Source of the DNA: an uncultured Clostridia bacterium
GTDB taxonomy: Bacteria; Bacillota; Clostridia; TANB77; CAG-508
Assembly (NCBI GenBank): GCA_934154445.1
Contig: CAKPGC010000004.1
Span: forward strand, 1-64,000
Direction: 5' to 3'
Length of the DNA: 64,000 bases
This document shows positions 18,418-28,195 of the stretch, in pieces (positions within the stretch are counted from its first letter, which is position 1; each line of letters begins with the position of its first letter). The position numbers and the translations under genes are program-made. The notes under the pieces are model-generated. The model did not search any database. It was not told the origin of the DNA and worked only from the letters and a program-made list of their open reading frames with translations.

Positions 18418-19773
18418 TTATTTTTTTTCACTCGTAATTATGTTTTTCACACTTTCCACAATTAGCTTTGTACTATTTTTTTCTTTTATTTCTTTTGATA
18501 TTTTATTATATCCATGCATTACTGTTGAATGATCCCTATTTCCAAATTCTATACCAATCTGTGGAAATGACATTCCTGCAACATCTCTACATAGATACAT
18601 TGCAATTTGTCTTGGAAATGCTATATCATTTGATCTTTTACTTCCTGCAAGTTCATCTTTGTCTATACTAAAATATTTAGAAACAGTTTCTTTTATAAAA
18701 TCACAAGATATGACTTTTTCACTTTCGTACTTAAATTCATTTATAATATTTTCTGCTAATTCTATTGTTATTGGACTATGGGTTAATGAAGCTCTTGCTA
18801 CAATTTTATTAAATACACCTTCTAATTCTCTGATGTTTGAGTCTATTTTTGTTGCTATATCTGATAATATGGAATCATCAATTATAATATTTTCATCTTG
18901 AGCTTTTTTTCTTAGTATTGCTAAACGTGTTTCATAATCTGGACAAGAAATATCTGCTAAAAGTCCCCATTCAAATCTTGATTTTAATCTATCTTCTAAA
19001 AATTCAATATCTCTAGGTGGTTTATCACTTGAGATTATAATTTGTTTTCCATCTTCTCTTAAAGTATTAAAAGTATGGAAAAATTCTTCTTGTACCCTAT
19101 CTTTTCCGGCTATAAATTGAATATCATCAATTAGTAAAACATCAATATTTCTATATTTATTTCTAAAAATTTCTGTTTTATTATCTTTTATTGCATTTAT
19201 AAGTTGGTTTGTAAATTTTTCTGAAGTAACATATAAAATATTAGATTTTGGATTATTTTCTAATATTCTATTTCCTATTGCATGCATTAAGTGAGTTTTC
19301 CCCAATCCTACTCCACCATATATAAATAATGGATTGTATGAATTTCCAGGTTCATTTCCTACAGCTAATGCTGCTGCATGAGCAAATCTATTATTGTTAC
19401 CTACAACAAATGTTTCAAATGTGTATTTTGGATTTAATGTTTGATGATTATTTTCTAATTCTATATCAGGTACATTAGATTTATTATCTGATATTACTTG
19501 ACCTGGATTTGCTGTATTTGTATTAGATTTGTCTATGGTTGAGAAAGTCCATTCTTTATTTGTTATGTATCTTAATGCGTTAAAAACTAGATTTTTAAAT
19601 TTAACTTCAATAAAGTCTCTTTGAAATTCAGATGTAACGATAAATACAATATGATTATCCTTGATACTTTCAATATCCAAAGGAAGTATCCATGTTTCAT
19701 AGGATATAATTGAAACTTCATCTTTAAGTAAATCTTTTAGTTTGCTTAAAAGCTCATCTTTGTCGATCTCCAT
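18418..19773 (-). CDS. dnaA: Chromosomal replication initiator DnaA
   Basis: About 451 residues with all four DnaA domains. The N-terminal helicase-interacting domain covers about residues 1-80 and a short linker follows. The AAA+ domain has Walker A G-G-V-G-L-G-K-T and Walker B L-L-I-D-D-I-Q-F. The C-terminal helix-turn-helix has the signature R-D-H-S-T-V-M-H-G that reads DnaA boxes. I prefer ATG 19773, 8 nt after AAGGA, over 19782, whose ATG lies within the ribosome site. Box clusters on both sides suggest autoregulation. Confidence 0.97.
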   Translation of the reverse strand: MEIDKDELLSKLKDLLKDEVSIISYETWILPLDIESIKDNHIVFIVTSEFQRDFIEVKFKNLVFNALRYITNKEWTFSTIDKSNTNTANPGQVISDNKSNVPDIELENNHQTLNPKYTFETFVVGNNNRFAHAAALAVGNEPGNSYNPLFIYGGVGLGKTHLMHAIGNRILENNPKSNILYVTSEKFTNQLINAIKDNKTEIFRNKYRNIDVLLIDDIQFIAGKDRVQEEFFHTFNTLREDGKQIIISSDKPPRDIEFLEDRLKSRFEWGLLADISCPDYETRLAILRKKAQDENIIIDDSILSDIATKIDSNIRELEGVFNKIVARASLTHSPITIELAENIINEFKYESEKVISCDFIKETVSKYFSIDKDELAGSKRSNDIAFPRQIAMYLCRDVAGMSFPQIGIEFGNRDHSTVMHGYNKISKEIKEKNSTKLIVESVKNIITSEKK

Positions 19774-19794
19774 TTTATTCATCCTTTCATTTTA

Positions 19795-20010
19795 TATTTA
19801 TCCACAAAATTATCCACAGATGTTGATAATTTTGTAATATTTTAGTAATAAAATCAAAAAAAATACGAACACTTTTTTAGTTTATTTTTCAACAAAAAAG
19901 CTCTCTTTTTTTGTAATTCATATAATAACAAAAAAAATGTCGATTAGTCAATAGATATGTGGAAAATTTTTTAAAGTTGTGGATAAAGAATTTAAAAATT
20001 GTGGATAAAT
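19795..20010. other. oriC, upstream-of-dnaA part (DnaA-box cluster)
   Basis: Four perfect DnaA boxes: TTATCCACA at 19798-19806 and 19810-19818, and TGTGGATAA at 19978-19986 and 20000-20008 in the opposite orientation, plus ATGTGGAAAA near 19958. The two inverted pairs flank an AT-rich stretch. Together with the dnaA-dnaN spacer this gives the bipartite layout known from B. subtilis. Confidence 0.85.
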
Positions 20011-20081
20011 AAGAAAATATTACAAAAATATTACAAAAATTGGTTTACATAGTTCTTTTTGATACTTTTTTATAAAAACTC

Positions 20082-20111
20082 TTGACAAACTATAATTTTT
20101 TACTGTATAAT
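20082..20111 (+). promoter_or_regulatory. rpmH promoter
   Basis: TTGACA (20082-20087), 18-nt spacer, TATAAT (20106-20111), about 75 nt upstream of rpmH. Confidence 0.85.
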
Positions 20112-20187
20112 CGATATACTTGTTATATTGCATGAAATTTCCAGTAATGGAATTTAATAAAAACAAAGCTAGTAGGAGGTGCTATAA

Positions 20188-20322
20188 TTGAAAAGAACAT
20201 TTCAACCAAAAACAAGACAAGAAAAAAAAGAACATGGATTTATGAAAAGAATGAAAACTAGAGCAGGCAGAAACGTTTTAAAAGCAAGAAGAGCTAAAGG
20301 TAGAAAAAAATTAAGTGCTTAA
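20188..20322 (+). CDS. rpmH: Ribosomal protein bL34
   Basis: A 44-residue basic protein with the complete L34 pattern (M-K-R-T-F-Q-P ... H-G-F-M-K-R-M ... [13 protein letters not shown]). It starts at TTG, 6 nt after AGGAGG. It is the first gene right of the origin, in the usual rpmH-rnpA-yidD-yidC order. Confidence 0.97.
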   Translation: MKRTFQPKTRQEKKEHGFMKRMKTRAGRNVLKARRAKGRKKLSA

Positions 20323-20366
20323 AATTATATTAAAATGCTAAAATTATAAAGAAATTTATATTTGGT

Positions 20367-20402
20367 AAAGGCAAGTTTATATATTTTTATTCTTGCCTTT
20401 TA
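20367..20402 (+). terminator. Partial terminator after rpmH
   Basis: Stem AAAGGCAAG (20367-20375) with CTTGCCTTT (20392-20400), followed by only a short T run. It probably reduces rather than ends transcription into rnpA. Confidence 0.6.
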
Positions 20403-20454
20403 ATATAATTAAAACTTAATTTAATTTTTTTCATTTAGAAATGGAAGATGATTA

Positions 20455-20805
20455 ATGAAAAAAACAAAGATGTTAAAAAAAAATTATGAATTTAAAAATG
20501 TTTTATCAAAAGGAAAATATTATTCAGGAAAAAATATAGAAGCTTTTATTAAAGATAATAATAAAAATTGTAATTTTCTAGGACTTGCTATAAGCGTTAA
20601 AACTGGTAAAGCCGTAACAAGAAATAAGATAAAAAGACTTATCAGAGAAAACTATAAAATTATAGAACCACAAATTGATAATGGAAAAAGCATTGTTTTT
20701 TTGTGGAAGAAAAAAGCAAATATAGAAAATGCAACTTTTGAAAATATAAAAAGTGATTTGAATAATATTATTGAGAAAGCAGATATAAAGAAAAATAAAA
20801 TATAA
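20455..20805 (+). CDS. rnpA: Ribonuclease P protein component
   Basis: A 116-residue basic protein, the protein subunit of RNase P that matures tRNA 5' ends. The family signature [10 protein letters not shown], the RNA-binding helix, is present at about residues 62-71, preceded by the L-A-I-S-V-K-T-G strand. It is followed closely by yidD in the standard cluster. Confidence 0.94.
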   Translation: MKKTKMLKKNYEFKNVLSKGKYYSGKNIEAFIKDNNKNCNFLGLAISVKTGKAVTRNKIKRLIRENYKIIEPQIDNGKSIVFLWKKKANIENATFENIKSDLNNIIEKADIKKNKI

Positions 20806-20819
20806 GGAAATATAAAGAA

Positions 20820-21038
20820 ATGAAAAAAATACTTTTAAAAATTATAGATTTTTATCAAAAAAATATTTCTTTATGGTTAAAAAGTAAAAATATAAATTGT
20901 AAATTTTACCCTTCATGTTCTGAATATACAAAACAGGCAATTAAAAAGTATGGGGCATTAAAAGGCACAATTTTGGGAATATATAGAATTTTAAGATGTA
21001 ATCCTTTTTCAAAAGGAGGATATGATCCGCTCAAATAA
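20820..21038 (+). CDS. yidD: Membrane protein insertion efficiency factor YidD
   Basis: A 72-residue protein with the YidD core [10 protein letters not shown] and the tail [12 protein letters not shown]. YidD assists YidC-dependent membrane insertion. It lies between rnpA and yidC as in most bacteria. Confidence 0.94.
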   Translation: MKKILLKIIDFYQKNISLWLKSKNINCKFYPSCSEYTKQAIKKYGALKGTILGIYRILRCNPFSKGGYDPLK

Positions 21039-21053
21039 GTAGGAGGAATATAG

Positions 21054-21935
21054 ATGTTTCAATTTTTTGCAAACATTTTTGGATATGTTTTAAATGTAAT
21101 AAATAATGTTGTTGGAAACTATGGATTTGCAATAATATTATTTACTGTTATTATAAAATTATTAATGTTACCACTTTCTATAAAGCAACAAAGAACGATG
21201 AAAAAAAATACAAAAATACAGGAACAAATAAAGGTTTTGCAGTTTAAATATAAAAATGATTCTGAAAAATTAAATAGAGAAATGATGGATTTATATAAAA
21301 AAGAGAAAATGAGTCCATTTAGTGGTTGTTTTAGTGCAATAATTCAATTTATTTTATTAATATCAATATTTTATATGGTTAGATATCCATTAACTTACAT
21401 GAAAAAAATAGATAAAACACAAATAGATACTTATGTACAACAAATTAAAGATGATGGAAAAACCGTAAGTCAAGCTTATTCAGAAATTGATATAATAAGA
21501 GAATATGATTATTTAAAAGAAAAGTTTCCAGAGGATAAAGATTTAGATAAAATTAATTTTAATATGCAATTCTGCGGGTTAGATTTAAGTAAGATTCCTC
21601 AACAAAACTTAGGGGATTGGACTGTTTATATAATTCCAATTCTTTATATAATTTCAACATTTATATCAATGAGAATTACAACATCAATGCAAAGTAAATC
21701 GAATAAAAAAGATGATGTAATTGATGTAAGTGAGAATAAAGAGAAAAAAGAAGAGGAAAAAAATGAAATGGAAGAAGCTATGGCTCAATCTAATAAAATG
21801 ATGTCTTGGATGATGCCAATAATGTCTGTTTCTATATCTCTTGTTGCACCATTGGGACTTGCATTGTACTGGTTAGTTAATAATATTTTGATGATATGTG
21901 AAAGATTAGTTTTAAATAAAGTAGTAAAAGACTAA
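21054..21935 (+). CDS. yidC: Membrane protein insertase YidC/SpoIIIJ
   Basis: A 293-residue short Gram-positive-type YidC without the large periplasmic domain. Membrane spans occur at the N-terminus, about residues 20-40, 90-110, 195-215 and 260-285. The amphipathic segment with K-Q-Q-R-T-M-K-K and a charged cytoplasmic loop (about 225-245) are as in the family. There is no clear lipoprotein signal. It is followed by jag, its usual partner. Confidence 0.93.
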   Translation: MFQFFANIFGYVLNVINNVVGNYGFAIILFTVIIKLLMLPLSIKQQRTMKKNTKIQEQIKVLQFKYKNDSEKLNREMMDLYKKEKMSPFSGCFSAIIQFILLISIFYMVRYPLTYMKKIDKTQIDTYVQQIKDDGKTVSQAYSEIDIIREYDYLKEKFPEDKDLDKINFNMQFCGLDLSKIPQQNLGDWTVYIIPILYIISTFISMRITTSMQSKSNKKDDVIDVSENKEKKEEEKNEMEEAMAQSNKMMSWMMPIMSVSISLVAPLGLALYWLVNNILMICERLVLNKVVKD

Positions 21936-21974
21936 AAAATTTTTGGATGATAATAATCGAAAGGAAAGTTAAAT

Positions 21975-22673
21975 ATGGATAATGTTATTATTTCAGAAGG
22001 AAAAACTACAAATGAAGCTATTGAAAATGGATTAAAAAAATTAAATGTTTCTAAAAATATGGTAGATATTAAAGTTTTAGAAAATGAAGAAAAAAGAAGC
22101 TTTTTTAGTATTTTAGCACCTAGAGTTGTAAAAGTACAATTAACCTTAAAAGAAGATAAAAAGAATATAGATACTGTAAAAAAAGAAAGAAAAGAAATAG
22201 AGCTATCTGAAGAAGAACAAGAAAAAGCAAAAATTAATGTTACAAAATTTTTAAATGAATTTTTTGATAAAGTTCAAAAAGATGCTAAATATACTGTTGA
22301 AACATCAAAAAAAGGGTTAAATATTAATATAGAAAGTAGTGATTTAGGATTTTTGATAGGATATAGAGGAGAAACACTATATGCTTTTCAAAGTATTATA
22401 TCAGCTATAGCAAGTAAAAATGTAGAGAACAGAGTAAGAGTAATTTTAGATATAGAAGGTTATAAAGCAAAAAGAGAAAAATCATTAGAAGATTTAGCTG
22501 AAAAGCTTGAAAAAACTGTAATAAAAACGAAAAAATCAATAACATTAGAACCAATGCAAGCTTATGAAAGAAAAATAATTCATACAAAATTGCAAGATAG
22601 TGATATGGTCGAAACAAGAAGCATTGGTGAGGAACCTAGAAGAAAGGTTGTTATATCATTAAAAAGAAAATAA
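21975..22673 (+). CDS. jag: KhpB/Jag RNA-binding protein
   Basis: A 232-residue protein with an N-terminal Jag domain (about 1-50), a lysine/glutamate linker, a KH domain with the G-F-L-I-G-Y-R-G-E-T-L motif (about 120-130) and a C-terminal R3H domain ending near E-P-R-R-K-V-V-I. It forms an RNA-binding pair with KhpA in other Firmicutes. It is downstream of yidC as usual. Confidence 0.92.
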   Translation: MDNVIISEGKTTNEAIENGLKKLNVSKNMVDIKVLENEEKRSFFSILAPRVVKVQLTLKEDKKNIDTVKKERKEIELSEEEQEKAKINVTKFLNEFFDKVQKDAKYTVETSKKGLNINIESSDLGFLIGYRGETLYAFQSIISAIASKNVENRVRVILDIEGYKAKREKSLEDLAEKLEKTVIKTKKSITLEPMQAYERKIIHTKLQDSDMVETRSIGEEPRRKVVISLKRK

Positions 22674-22692
22674 TTTAATAAATAAAATCGGA

Positions 22693-22752
22693 GGTCAAAG
22701 GTCAGATTTTACTTTAAAAAAAGTAATATTCTATCTTTGATTTTTTTTATTT
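22693..22752 (+). terminator. Terminator after jag
   Basis: An imperfect stem formed by TCAAAG ... CTTTGA and an inner TACTT/AAGTA pair is followed by TTTTTTTT. It ends the rpmH-jag block before mnmE. Confidence 0.65.
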
Positions 22753-22845
22753 TGAAAAATGATATAAATTTAATAAAAAACTTTTAAAAAGTTACATAAT
22801 GTGGTAAAATATTGTAGAAAAATGTAAAAAATAAGGAGAATAATA

Positions 22846-24217
22846 ATGGATGTAATAGCTTCAATATCTACGGCACCACGGAATTGGTGGTATTGGAATC
22901 GTAAGAATGAGTGGAGATAAATGTTTTGAGGTATTAGACAAAATATTTAAACCAAAAGCAAAAGAAGATATAAAAAATATAAGAGGATATAGTATAAAAT
23001 ATGGATTTATAGTGGAAAATGATAAAATTGTTGATGAAGTATTAGTATCATATTTTAAGGCACCTAAAAGCTATACTACAGAAAATATGTGCGAAATAAA
23101 TACACATGGTGGTAATATTGTAATAAGAAAAATTCTGGAATTGTGCTTGAAAAATGGTGCAAATCTTGCTGAACCAGGAGAATTTACCAAAAGAGCATTT
23201 CTAAATGGAAGAATAGACTTACTGCAAGCTGAATCTGTTATTGATGTTATAAATGCTAAATCAGAGAGAGAATTAGATACTGGAATAAAGCAATTGGAAG
23301 GTATATTATCTAAAAAAATCAAAGATATAAAACAAGAAATTTTAGATGTAATGGTAAATGTGGATGTTAGTATAGATTATCCAGAATATGATGTAGAAGA
23401 CGTTACAGATAAACAAATATCAGAAATGTTAAATAGTGTTCAGATAAAACTAGAAAACTTAGAGAAAAGTTTTGACAACGGAAAACTTATAAAAGAAGGA
23501 ATAAAAACAGCTATTATAGGAAAACCAAATGCAGGAAAATCATCATTGTTAAATGCTATTTTAAAAGAGGATAGAGCTATTGTAACAGAGTTTGAGGGAA
23601 CTACAAGAGATACAATCGAGGAATTTGTTAATATAGAAGGGATTCCTTTGAAATTGATAGATACAGCTGGAATTAGAGATGCAAAAGATGAAGTAGAAAA
23701 AATAGGAATAGCAAAATCAAAAGAAATTGCTAAAAATGCAGATCTAATTATAGCAATTTTTGATAGTTCAAAGGAATTAACTGAAGAAGATATAGAGATT
23801 TTGAATATTATTAAGAATAAAAAAGCCATAATCTTGCTAAATAAATCTGATTTAAATAGTGTTTTAAATGAAAATGATAATAGATTAAAAAATATAACAA
23901 ATAATATTTTAAAAATTTCGGCATTGAACGGATATGGATTAGAAAACCTATATTCATTAATTGTAAGAATGTTTAGTTTAGATGAGATTAATTTGGATAA
24001 TGATATTATTATAACGAATTTGAGACATAAAAATTTAATTTCTAAAGCAATAGAAAATGTAAAAAAAGCAAAAGATACTGTAAAGGAAAACATGCCAATA
24101 GATATAGTTGCAATTTTTATTAAAGATATTTTGGAAGATTTAGGAAATATAACAGGAGAAGTTGTAACTGATGATATAATAAATGAAATTTTTTCTAAAT
24201 TCTGTTTAGGAAAATAA
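22846..24217 (+). CDS. mnmE: tRNA modification GTPase MnmE, +1 frameshift at CGG
   Basis: The complete 456-residue MnmE starts at ATG 22846 (AAGGAGAATAAT ribosome site) and needs a +1 shift at codon 12, CGG 22879-22881 (CCA CGG AAT). With the C skipped, the N-terminus reads S-T-A-P-G-I-G-G-I-G-I-V-R-M-S-G, the conserved formyl-tetrahydrofolate-binding start. Unshifted, it stops after 24 codons. The G domain has G-K-P-N-A-G-K-S, E-G-T-T-R-D, D-T-A-G-I and N-K-S-D, and the C-terminus ends F-C-L-G-K with the catalytic Cys. MnmE and MnmG modify U34 of tRNAs. The in-frame ATG at 22907 would lose the conserved start. Confidence 0.9.
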
Positions 24218-24616
24218 TAATAAAAATTTAGCACGAGAATCAAAAATAAAACAGTTTTATATTAAAATATATATAATTTGTAATATAGAACAAAAAATCA
24301 AAATAAAACGAAAATAATAAGAATTATGATATAGAAATAAAATTGTGTATAAAAATGAGGTTAATAATTGATATAAGAGACTGTTTATAATGGTTTTATA
24401 AAATTAAAAGCGAACAAAATGTAAAGTAAACATAAAAATAAAATACTTAACCTAGAACTCAAACTATTTAGTAAAAATATACAAAAATGTATACAAATAT
24501 ATTGAAATATATATATTCGACAAAAAACGACAAAATATAAAATTAACTATAAAGTAAATATATTTTTTAAAATAAAAAAAACACTAATTTCTGTTTCATA
24601 AGGAAAGGAAAATAAA
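24218..24616. repeat. mnmE-mnmG spacer with intergenic repeat copy C
   Basis: A 399-nt gene-free, very AT-rich stretch. AATCAAAAATAAAACA (24238) is followed after 67 nt by AAAACGAAAATAATAA (24305) and then by a weaker TATAAAAATGAGG, parallel to copies A and B. A possible -10 element TATAAT is at 24386-24391. I see nothing else recognisable. Confidence 0.4.
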
Positions 24617-26491
24617 ATGAGTTATTATGCAGGAGATTATGATGTAGCGGTTATAGGAGCAGGTCATGCAGGGTGCGAGGCTGGTCTTGCAGCTGCCAGA
24701 TTAGGAATGAAAACACTGGTGTTTTCAATAAGTCTAGAAGCTGTTGCAAATATGCCATGCAATCCACATATAGGGGGAAGTTCAAAAGGACACTTAGTAA
24801 GAGAAATTGATGCACTTGGGGGTGAAATGGGGAAAAACATAGATAAAACTATGATCCAAATTAAAATGTTAAATACATCTAAAGGACCAGCAGTTCATTC
24901 TTTAAGAGCACAGGCAGATAGAAAAAAATATCATATAGAAATGAAACATACTTTAGAGAAACAAGAAAACCTATATTTAAAACAGGGAGAAATTGTGGAT
25001 ATCAAAGTAGAAAATGGCAAGGTAGTGGGGATAGAGACTGCTGTAGGAGCAATATATGGTGTAAAAGCGGTTATTGTTGCTACAGGAACATATTTAAAAG
25101 GAAAAATATTTATGGGAGAATTCTCACAGGAGAGTGGACCTGATGGAGTTGCAGCTGCAAATAAATTATCAGATTCACTAAGAAGAATAGGCGTAGATTT
25201 GGTTAGATTTAAAACTGGTACACCAGCAAGAATTAATAAAAGAAGTATTGACTTTACTAAAATGGAAGTGCAGAAAGGTGACGATAATGTTGTACCATTT
25301 TCTTTTGAGGATGAAATAAATGATCTAAAACAAGTGGACTGTTATTTGACTTATACAAATGAAGAAACTCATAAAATAATAAGAGAAAATTTACATAGAT
25401 CTCCTTTATATGCTGGAAAAATAGAAGGTACAGGACCAAGATATTGTCCATCTATAGAAGATAAAGTTGTTAGATTTAGTGATAAACCTAGACATCAGGC
25501 ATTTGTTGAACCTGTTGGACTAGATACTGATGAAATGTATATACAAGGATTAAGTTCTTCTTTGCCAGAAGAAGTACAAATTGCTTTATATCATACAATA
25601 CCAGGATTAGAAAAAGCAGAATTTACTAGATCTGCTTATGCAATTGAATATGATTGTATAGATCCTTCTAATCTAAAATTATCATTAGAATATAAAGGAA
25701 TAGAAGGATTATTCATGGCAGGACAAACTAACGGAACGTCTGGATATGAAGAGGCAGCATGTCAGGGATTAATAGCTGGAATAAATGCAACTCAAAAAAT
25801 AAAAGGTAAAGAACCAGTAATATTAGATAGAACTCAAGGGTACATAGGAGTACTGATTGATGACATTGTTACAAAAGGAACAAATGAACCATATAGAATG
25901 ATGACTTCTAGAGCTGAGTATAGACTTCTATTAAGACAAGATAATGCTGATTTAAGATTAACTGAAATAGGGCATGAAGTTGGATTGATTTCAGATGAAA
26001 GATATCAAAGATTTTTAATAAAAAAAGCAAACATTGAAAAAGAAATTCAAAGACTAAAAAATACAATAGTTAAGCCAACTAAGGAGGTAAATGAATTATT
26101 ATTAAAGTATGGAACTTCAGAATTAACAACTGGAACCAAAATGGCTGAGTTATTGAAAAGAACAGAATTAGATTACGAAAAATTAAAACCAATAGATGAA
26201 AACAGACCGGAACTTACATTACAAGAGAGAGAAGAAGTTGAGATTCAAGTAAAATATGAAGGATATATAAAGATGCAAGAGGCTCAAGTTGAAAAATTTA
26301 AAAAATTAGAGACAAAATTGTTGCCAGAAAATATAAATTATGAAGAAATAAATGGATTGAGTTTAGAAGCAAGACAAAAACTTAATAAATTTAAACCTCG
26401 TTCAATAGGACAAGCATCAAGAATTTCAGGAGTTTCTCCAGCAGATATTTCTGTACTTTTAATCTACTTACAAGTGAATAAAAAACAATAG
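24617..26491 (+). CDS. mnmG: tRNA uridine-5-carboxymethylaminomethyl modification enzyme MnmG
   Basis: A 624-residue FAD protein, full length. The N-terminal nucleotide-binding fold has G-A-G-H-A-G-C-E-A. The family motifs [12 protein letters not shown] and G-T-S-G-Y-E-E-A-A (second nucleotide site) are intact, and the C-terminal helical domain binds MnmE. With MnmE it installs the cmnm5 group on U34 of certain tRNAs. It is followed after 18 nt by rsmG. Confidence 0.97.
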   Translation: MSYYAGDYDVAVIGAGHAGCEAGLAAARLGMKTLVFSISLEAVANMPCNPHIGGSSKGHLVREIDALGGEMGKNIDKTMIQIKMLNTSKGPAVHSLRAQADRKKYHIEMKHTLEKQENLYLKQGEIVDIKVENGKVVGIETAVGAIYGVKAVIVATGTYLKGKIFMGEFSQESGPDGVAAANKLSDSLRRIGVDLVRFKTGTPARINKRSIDFTKMEVQKGDDNVVPFSFEDEINDLKQVDCYLTYTNEETHKIIRENLHRSPLYAGKIEGTGPRYCPSIEDKVVRFSDKPRHQAFVEPVGLDTDEMYIQGLSSSLPEEVQIALYHTIPGLEKAEFTRSAYAIEYDCIDPSNLKLSLEYKGIEGLFMAGQTNGTSGYEEAACQGLIAGINATQKIKGKEPVILDRTQGYIGVLIDDIVTKGTNEPYRMMTSRAEYRLLLRQDNADLRLTEIGHEVGLISDERYQRFLIKKANIEKEIQRLKNTIVKPTKEVNELLLKYGTSELTTGTKMAELLKRTELDYEKLKPIDENRPELTLQEREEVEIQVKYEGYIKMQEAQVEKFKKLETKLLPENINYEEINGLSLEARQKLNKFKPRSIGQASRISGVSPADISVLLIYLQVNKKQ

Positions 26492-26509
26492 TCTTAAAAA
26501 GGAGATTTT

Positions 26510-27232
26510 ATGAATATAGATGATTTTAAAGAAAAAATGTGTTCTTATGGAAAAATAATAAATATAGAGTTTGATGAGAAACAAATAAAACAATTTTATG
26601 AATATATGCTATTGCTTATTGAATGGAATGAAAAAATAAACTTAACTGCAATTACTGATCCAGAAGAGATAATTTTAAAACATTTTATTGATTCTTTAAC
26701 TATAAATAAATACATAAATGAAAATAAAACAATAGCAGACATTGGAACAGGAGCAGGATTTCCTGGAATTCCGTTGAAAATATATAGATCAGATTTAAAA
26801 ATTACATTAGTTGATTCTTTAAATAAAAGAATTAATTTTCTAAATGAAGTTATAACTAAATTAAATTTAAAAGATATAAATACTGTTCATAGTAGAGTAG
26901 AGGATTTTGGAAAAAACAAGGAATATAGGGAAAAATATGACTATGTAACAGCAAGAGCAGTTGCAAACCTAGCAACACTTTCCGAATACTTGATACCTAT
27001 TTGTAAAATAAATGGCAAATGTATTTGTATGAAAGGCAGCGAGATAAAGGAAGAACTAGATAGTAGCAAAACAGCAATAAATATTTTAGGCGGAAAAATT
27101 AATAATGTAGAAGAATTTAATTTACCAAAATCTGATATTTCTAGGAATATAATTATTATCAATAAAATAAAAAACACACCTAATAAATACCCTAGAAAAG
27201 CTGGAATTCCAGCAAAAGAACCTTTGAAATGA
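26510..27232 (+). CDS. rsmG: 16S rRNA m7G527 methyltransferase RsmG
   Basis: A 240-residue SAM-dependent methyltransferase (formerly GidB). It has the N-R-I/N-L-T-A-I helix (W-N-E-K-I-N-L-T-A-I), the SAM motif D-I-G-T-G-A-G-F-P-G-I-P, and T-A-R-A-V-A. Typical position after mnmG. The end of the gene, including its stop codon, forms the left arm of the transcription terminator. Confidence 0.95.
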   Translation: MNIDDFKEKMCSYGKIINIEFDEKQIKQFYEYMLLLIEWNEKINLTAITDPEEIILKHFIDSLTINKYINENKTIADIGTGAGFPGIPLKIYRSDLKITLVDSLNKRINFLNEVITKLNLKDINTVHSRVEDFGKNKEYREKYDYVTARAVANLATLSEYLIPICKINGKCICMKGSEIKEELDSSKTAINILGGKINNVEEFNLPKSDISRNIIIINKIKNTPNKYPRKAGIPAKEPLK

Positions 27233-27253
27233 TGCTATTTCAAAGGTTCTTTT
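27214..27253 (+). terminator. Terminator overlapping the rsmG stop
   Basis: A 17-bp perfect stem (27214-27230 with 27237-27253, loop GATGCT), ending in TTTT. The stop codon TGA starts at the last stem base. Confidence 0.8.
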
Positions 27254-27290
27254 AAATATGAAAAAATAATATAAAAATACACAAAAAACA

Positions 27291-27319
27291 TTGACTTTTT
27301 TTAAATAATTGTATATCAT
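27291..27319 (+). promoter_or_regulatory. parAB promoter
   Basis: TTGACT (27291-27296), 17-nt spacer, TATCAT (27314-27319), about 58 nt before parA. Confidence 0.7.
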
Positions 27320-27377
27320 AAATATAGAAACATAAAGAATATATAAGTAAATATTAACTAAATTGGAGGCTAATTAA

Positions 27378-28166
27378 GTGGGAAAAATAATATCAGTAGC
27401 AAATCAAAAAGGTGGAGTAGGAAAAACAACAACAACAATAAATTTAAGTACAATACTTGCAAAAAAAGGAAAAAAAGTATTATTAATTGATGCAGATCCT
27501 CAAGGAAATGCAACAAGCGGAGTAGGTGCAGAAAAAGATGTAGAACTTTCTATATATGACATATTAGTTGGAGATACAGAGATGGATGAAACTGTTGAAA
27601 AAACTGTTATAAAAAACTTATTAGTATGTCCATCAAATATAAACTTGGCAGGAGCAGAAGTAGAATTGGTTTCTATGATGTCAAGAGAACAAAGACTGAA
27701 AGAAAAGTTAGAAAGTGTTAAAGAAAAATTTGACTATATTGTAATTGACTGTCCTCCATCATTAGGATTAATCACATTAAATGCATTCACAGCATCAGAC
27801 AGCGTGTTAATTCCTGTACAATGTGAATATTATGCATTAGAAGGATTGGGACAACTTTTAAATACAATAAACTTAGTAAAAAAACATCTAAATAAGAATT
27901 TAGAAATAGAAGGTGCGCTTCTTACAATGTATGATGCAAGAACAAATCTTTCTAATCAAGTTGTAAAAGAAGTAAAAAAATATTTTAATGATAAAGTGTA
28001 TAAAACAGTTATACCACGAAATGTAAGATTAAGTGAGGCTCCTAGTTATGGAATGCCTATAACAGAATATGATCCAAGATCAAAGGGAGCAAAGATGTAT
28101 GAAAAATTCACAAAAGAATTTTTGAAAGCAAACGAAACAGAAAAAAGAGCAAAACATGCAATGTAG
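27378..28166 (+). CDS. parA: Chromosome partitioning ATPase ParA/Soj
   Basis: A 262-residue Walker-type partition ATPase. The deviant P-loop is K-G-G-V-G-K-T-T-T at about residues 10-18, with the D-A-D-P-Q-G-N motif and the D-C-P-P-S-L-G switch. It starts at GTG after GGAGG. With ParB it segregates origins and regulates DnaA in B. subtilis. I found no canonical parS site (TGTTTCACGTGAAACA) in the window. Confidence 0.96.
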   Translation: MGKIISVANQKGGVGKTTTTINLSTILAKKGKKVLLIDADPQGNATSGVGAEKDVELSIYDILVGDTEMDETVEKTVIKNLLVCPSNINLAGAEVELVSMMSREQRLKEKLESVKEKFDYIVIDCPPSLGLITLNAFTASDSVLIPVQCEYYALEGLGQLLNTINLVKKHLNKNLEIEGALLTMYDARTNLSNQVVKEVKKYFNDKVYKTVIPRNVRLSEAPSYGMPITEYDPRSKGAKMYEKFTKEFLKANETEKRAKHAM

Positions 28167-28195
28167 AATGAGATTTAGAAAGGAAAGTGATACAA

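Noticed and set aside
22907..24217. Starting mnmE at the in-frame ATG 22907
   Set aside because: It would remove the conserved N-terminal strand that is plainly encoded upstream and interrupted only by the extra C.
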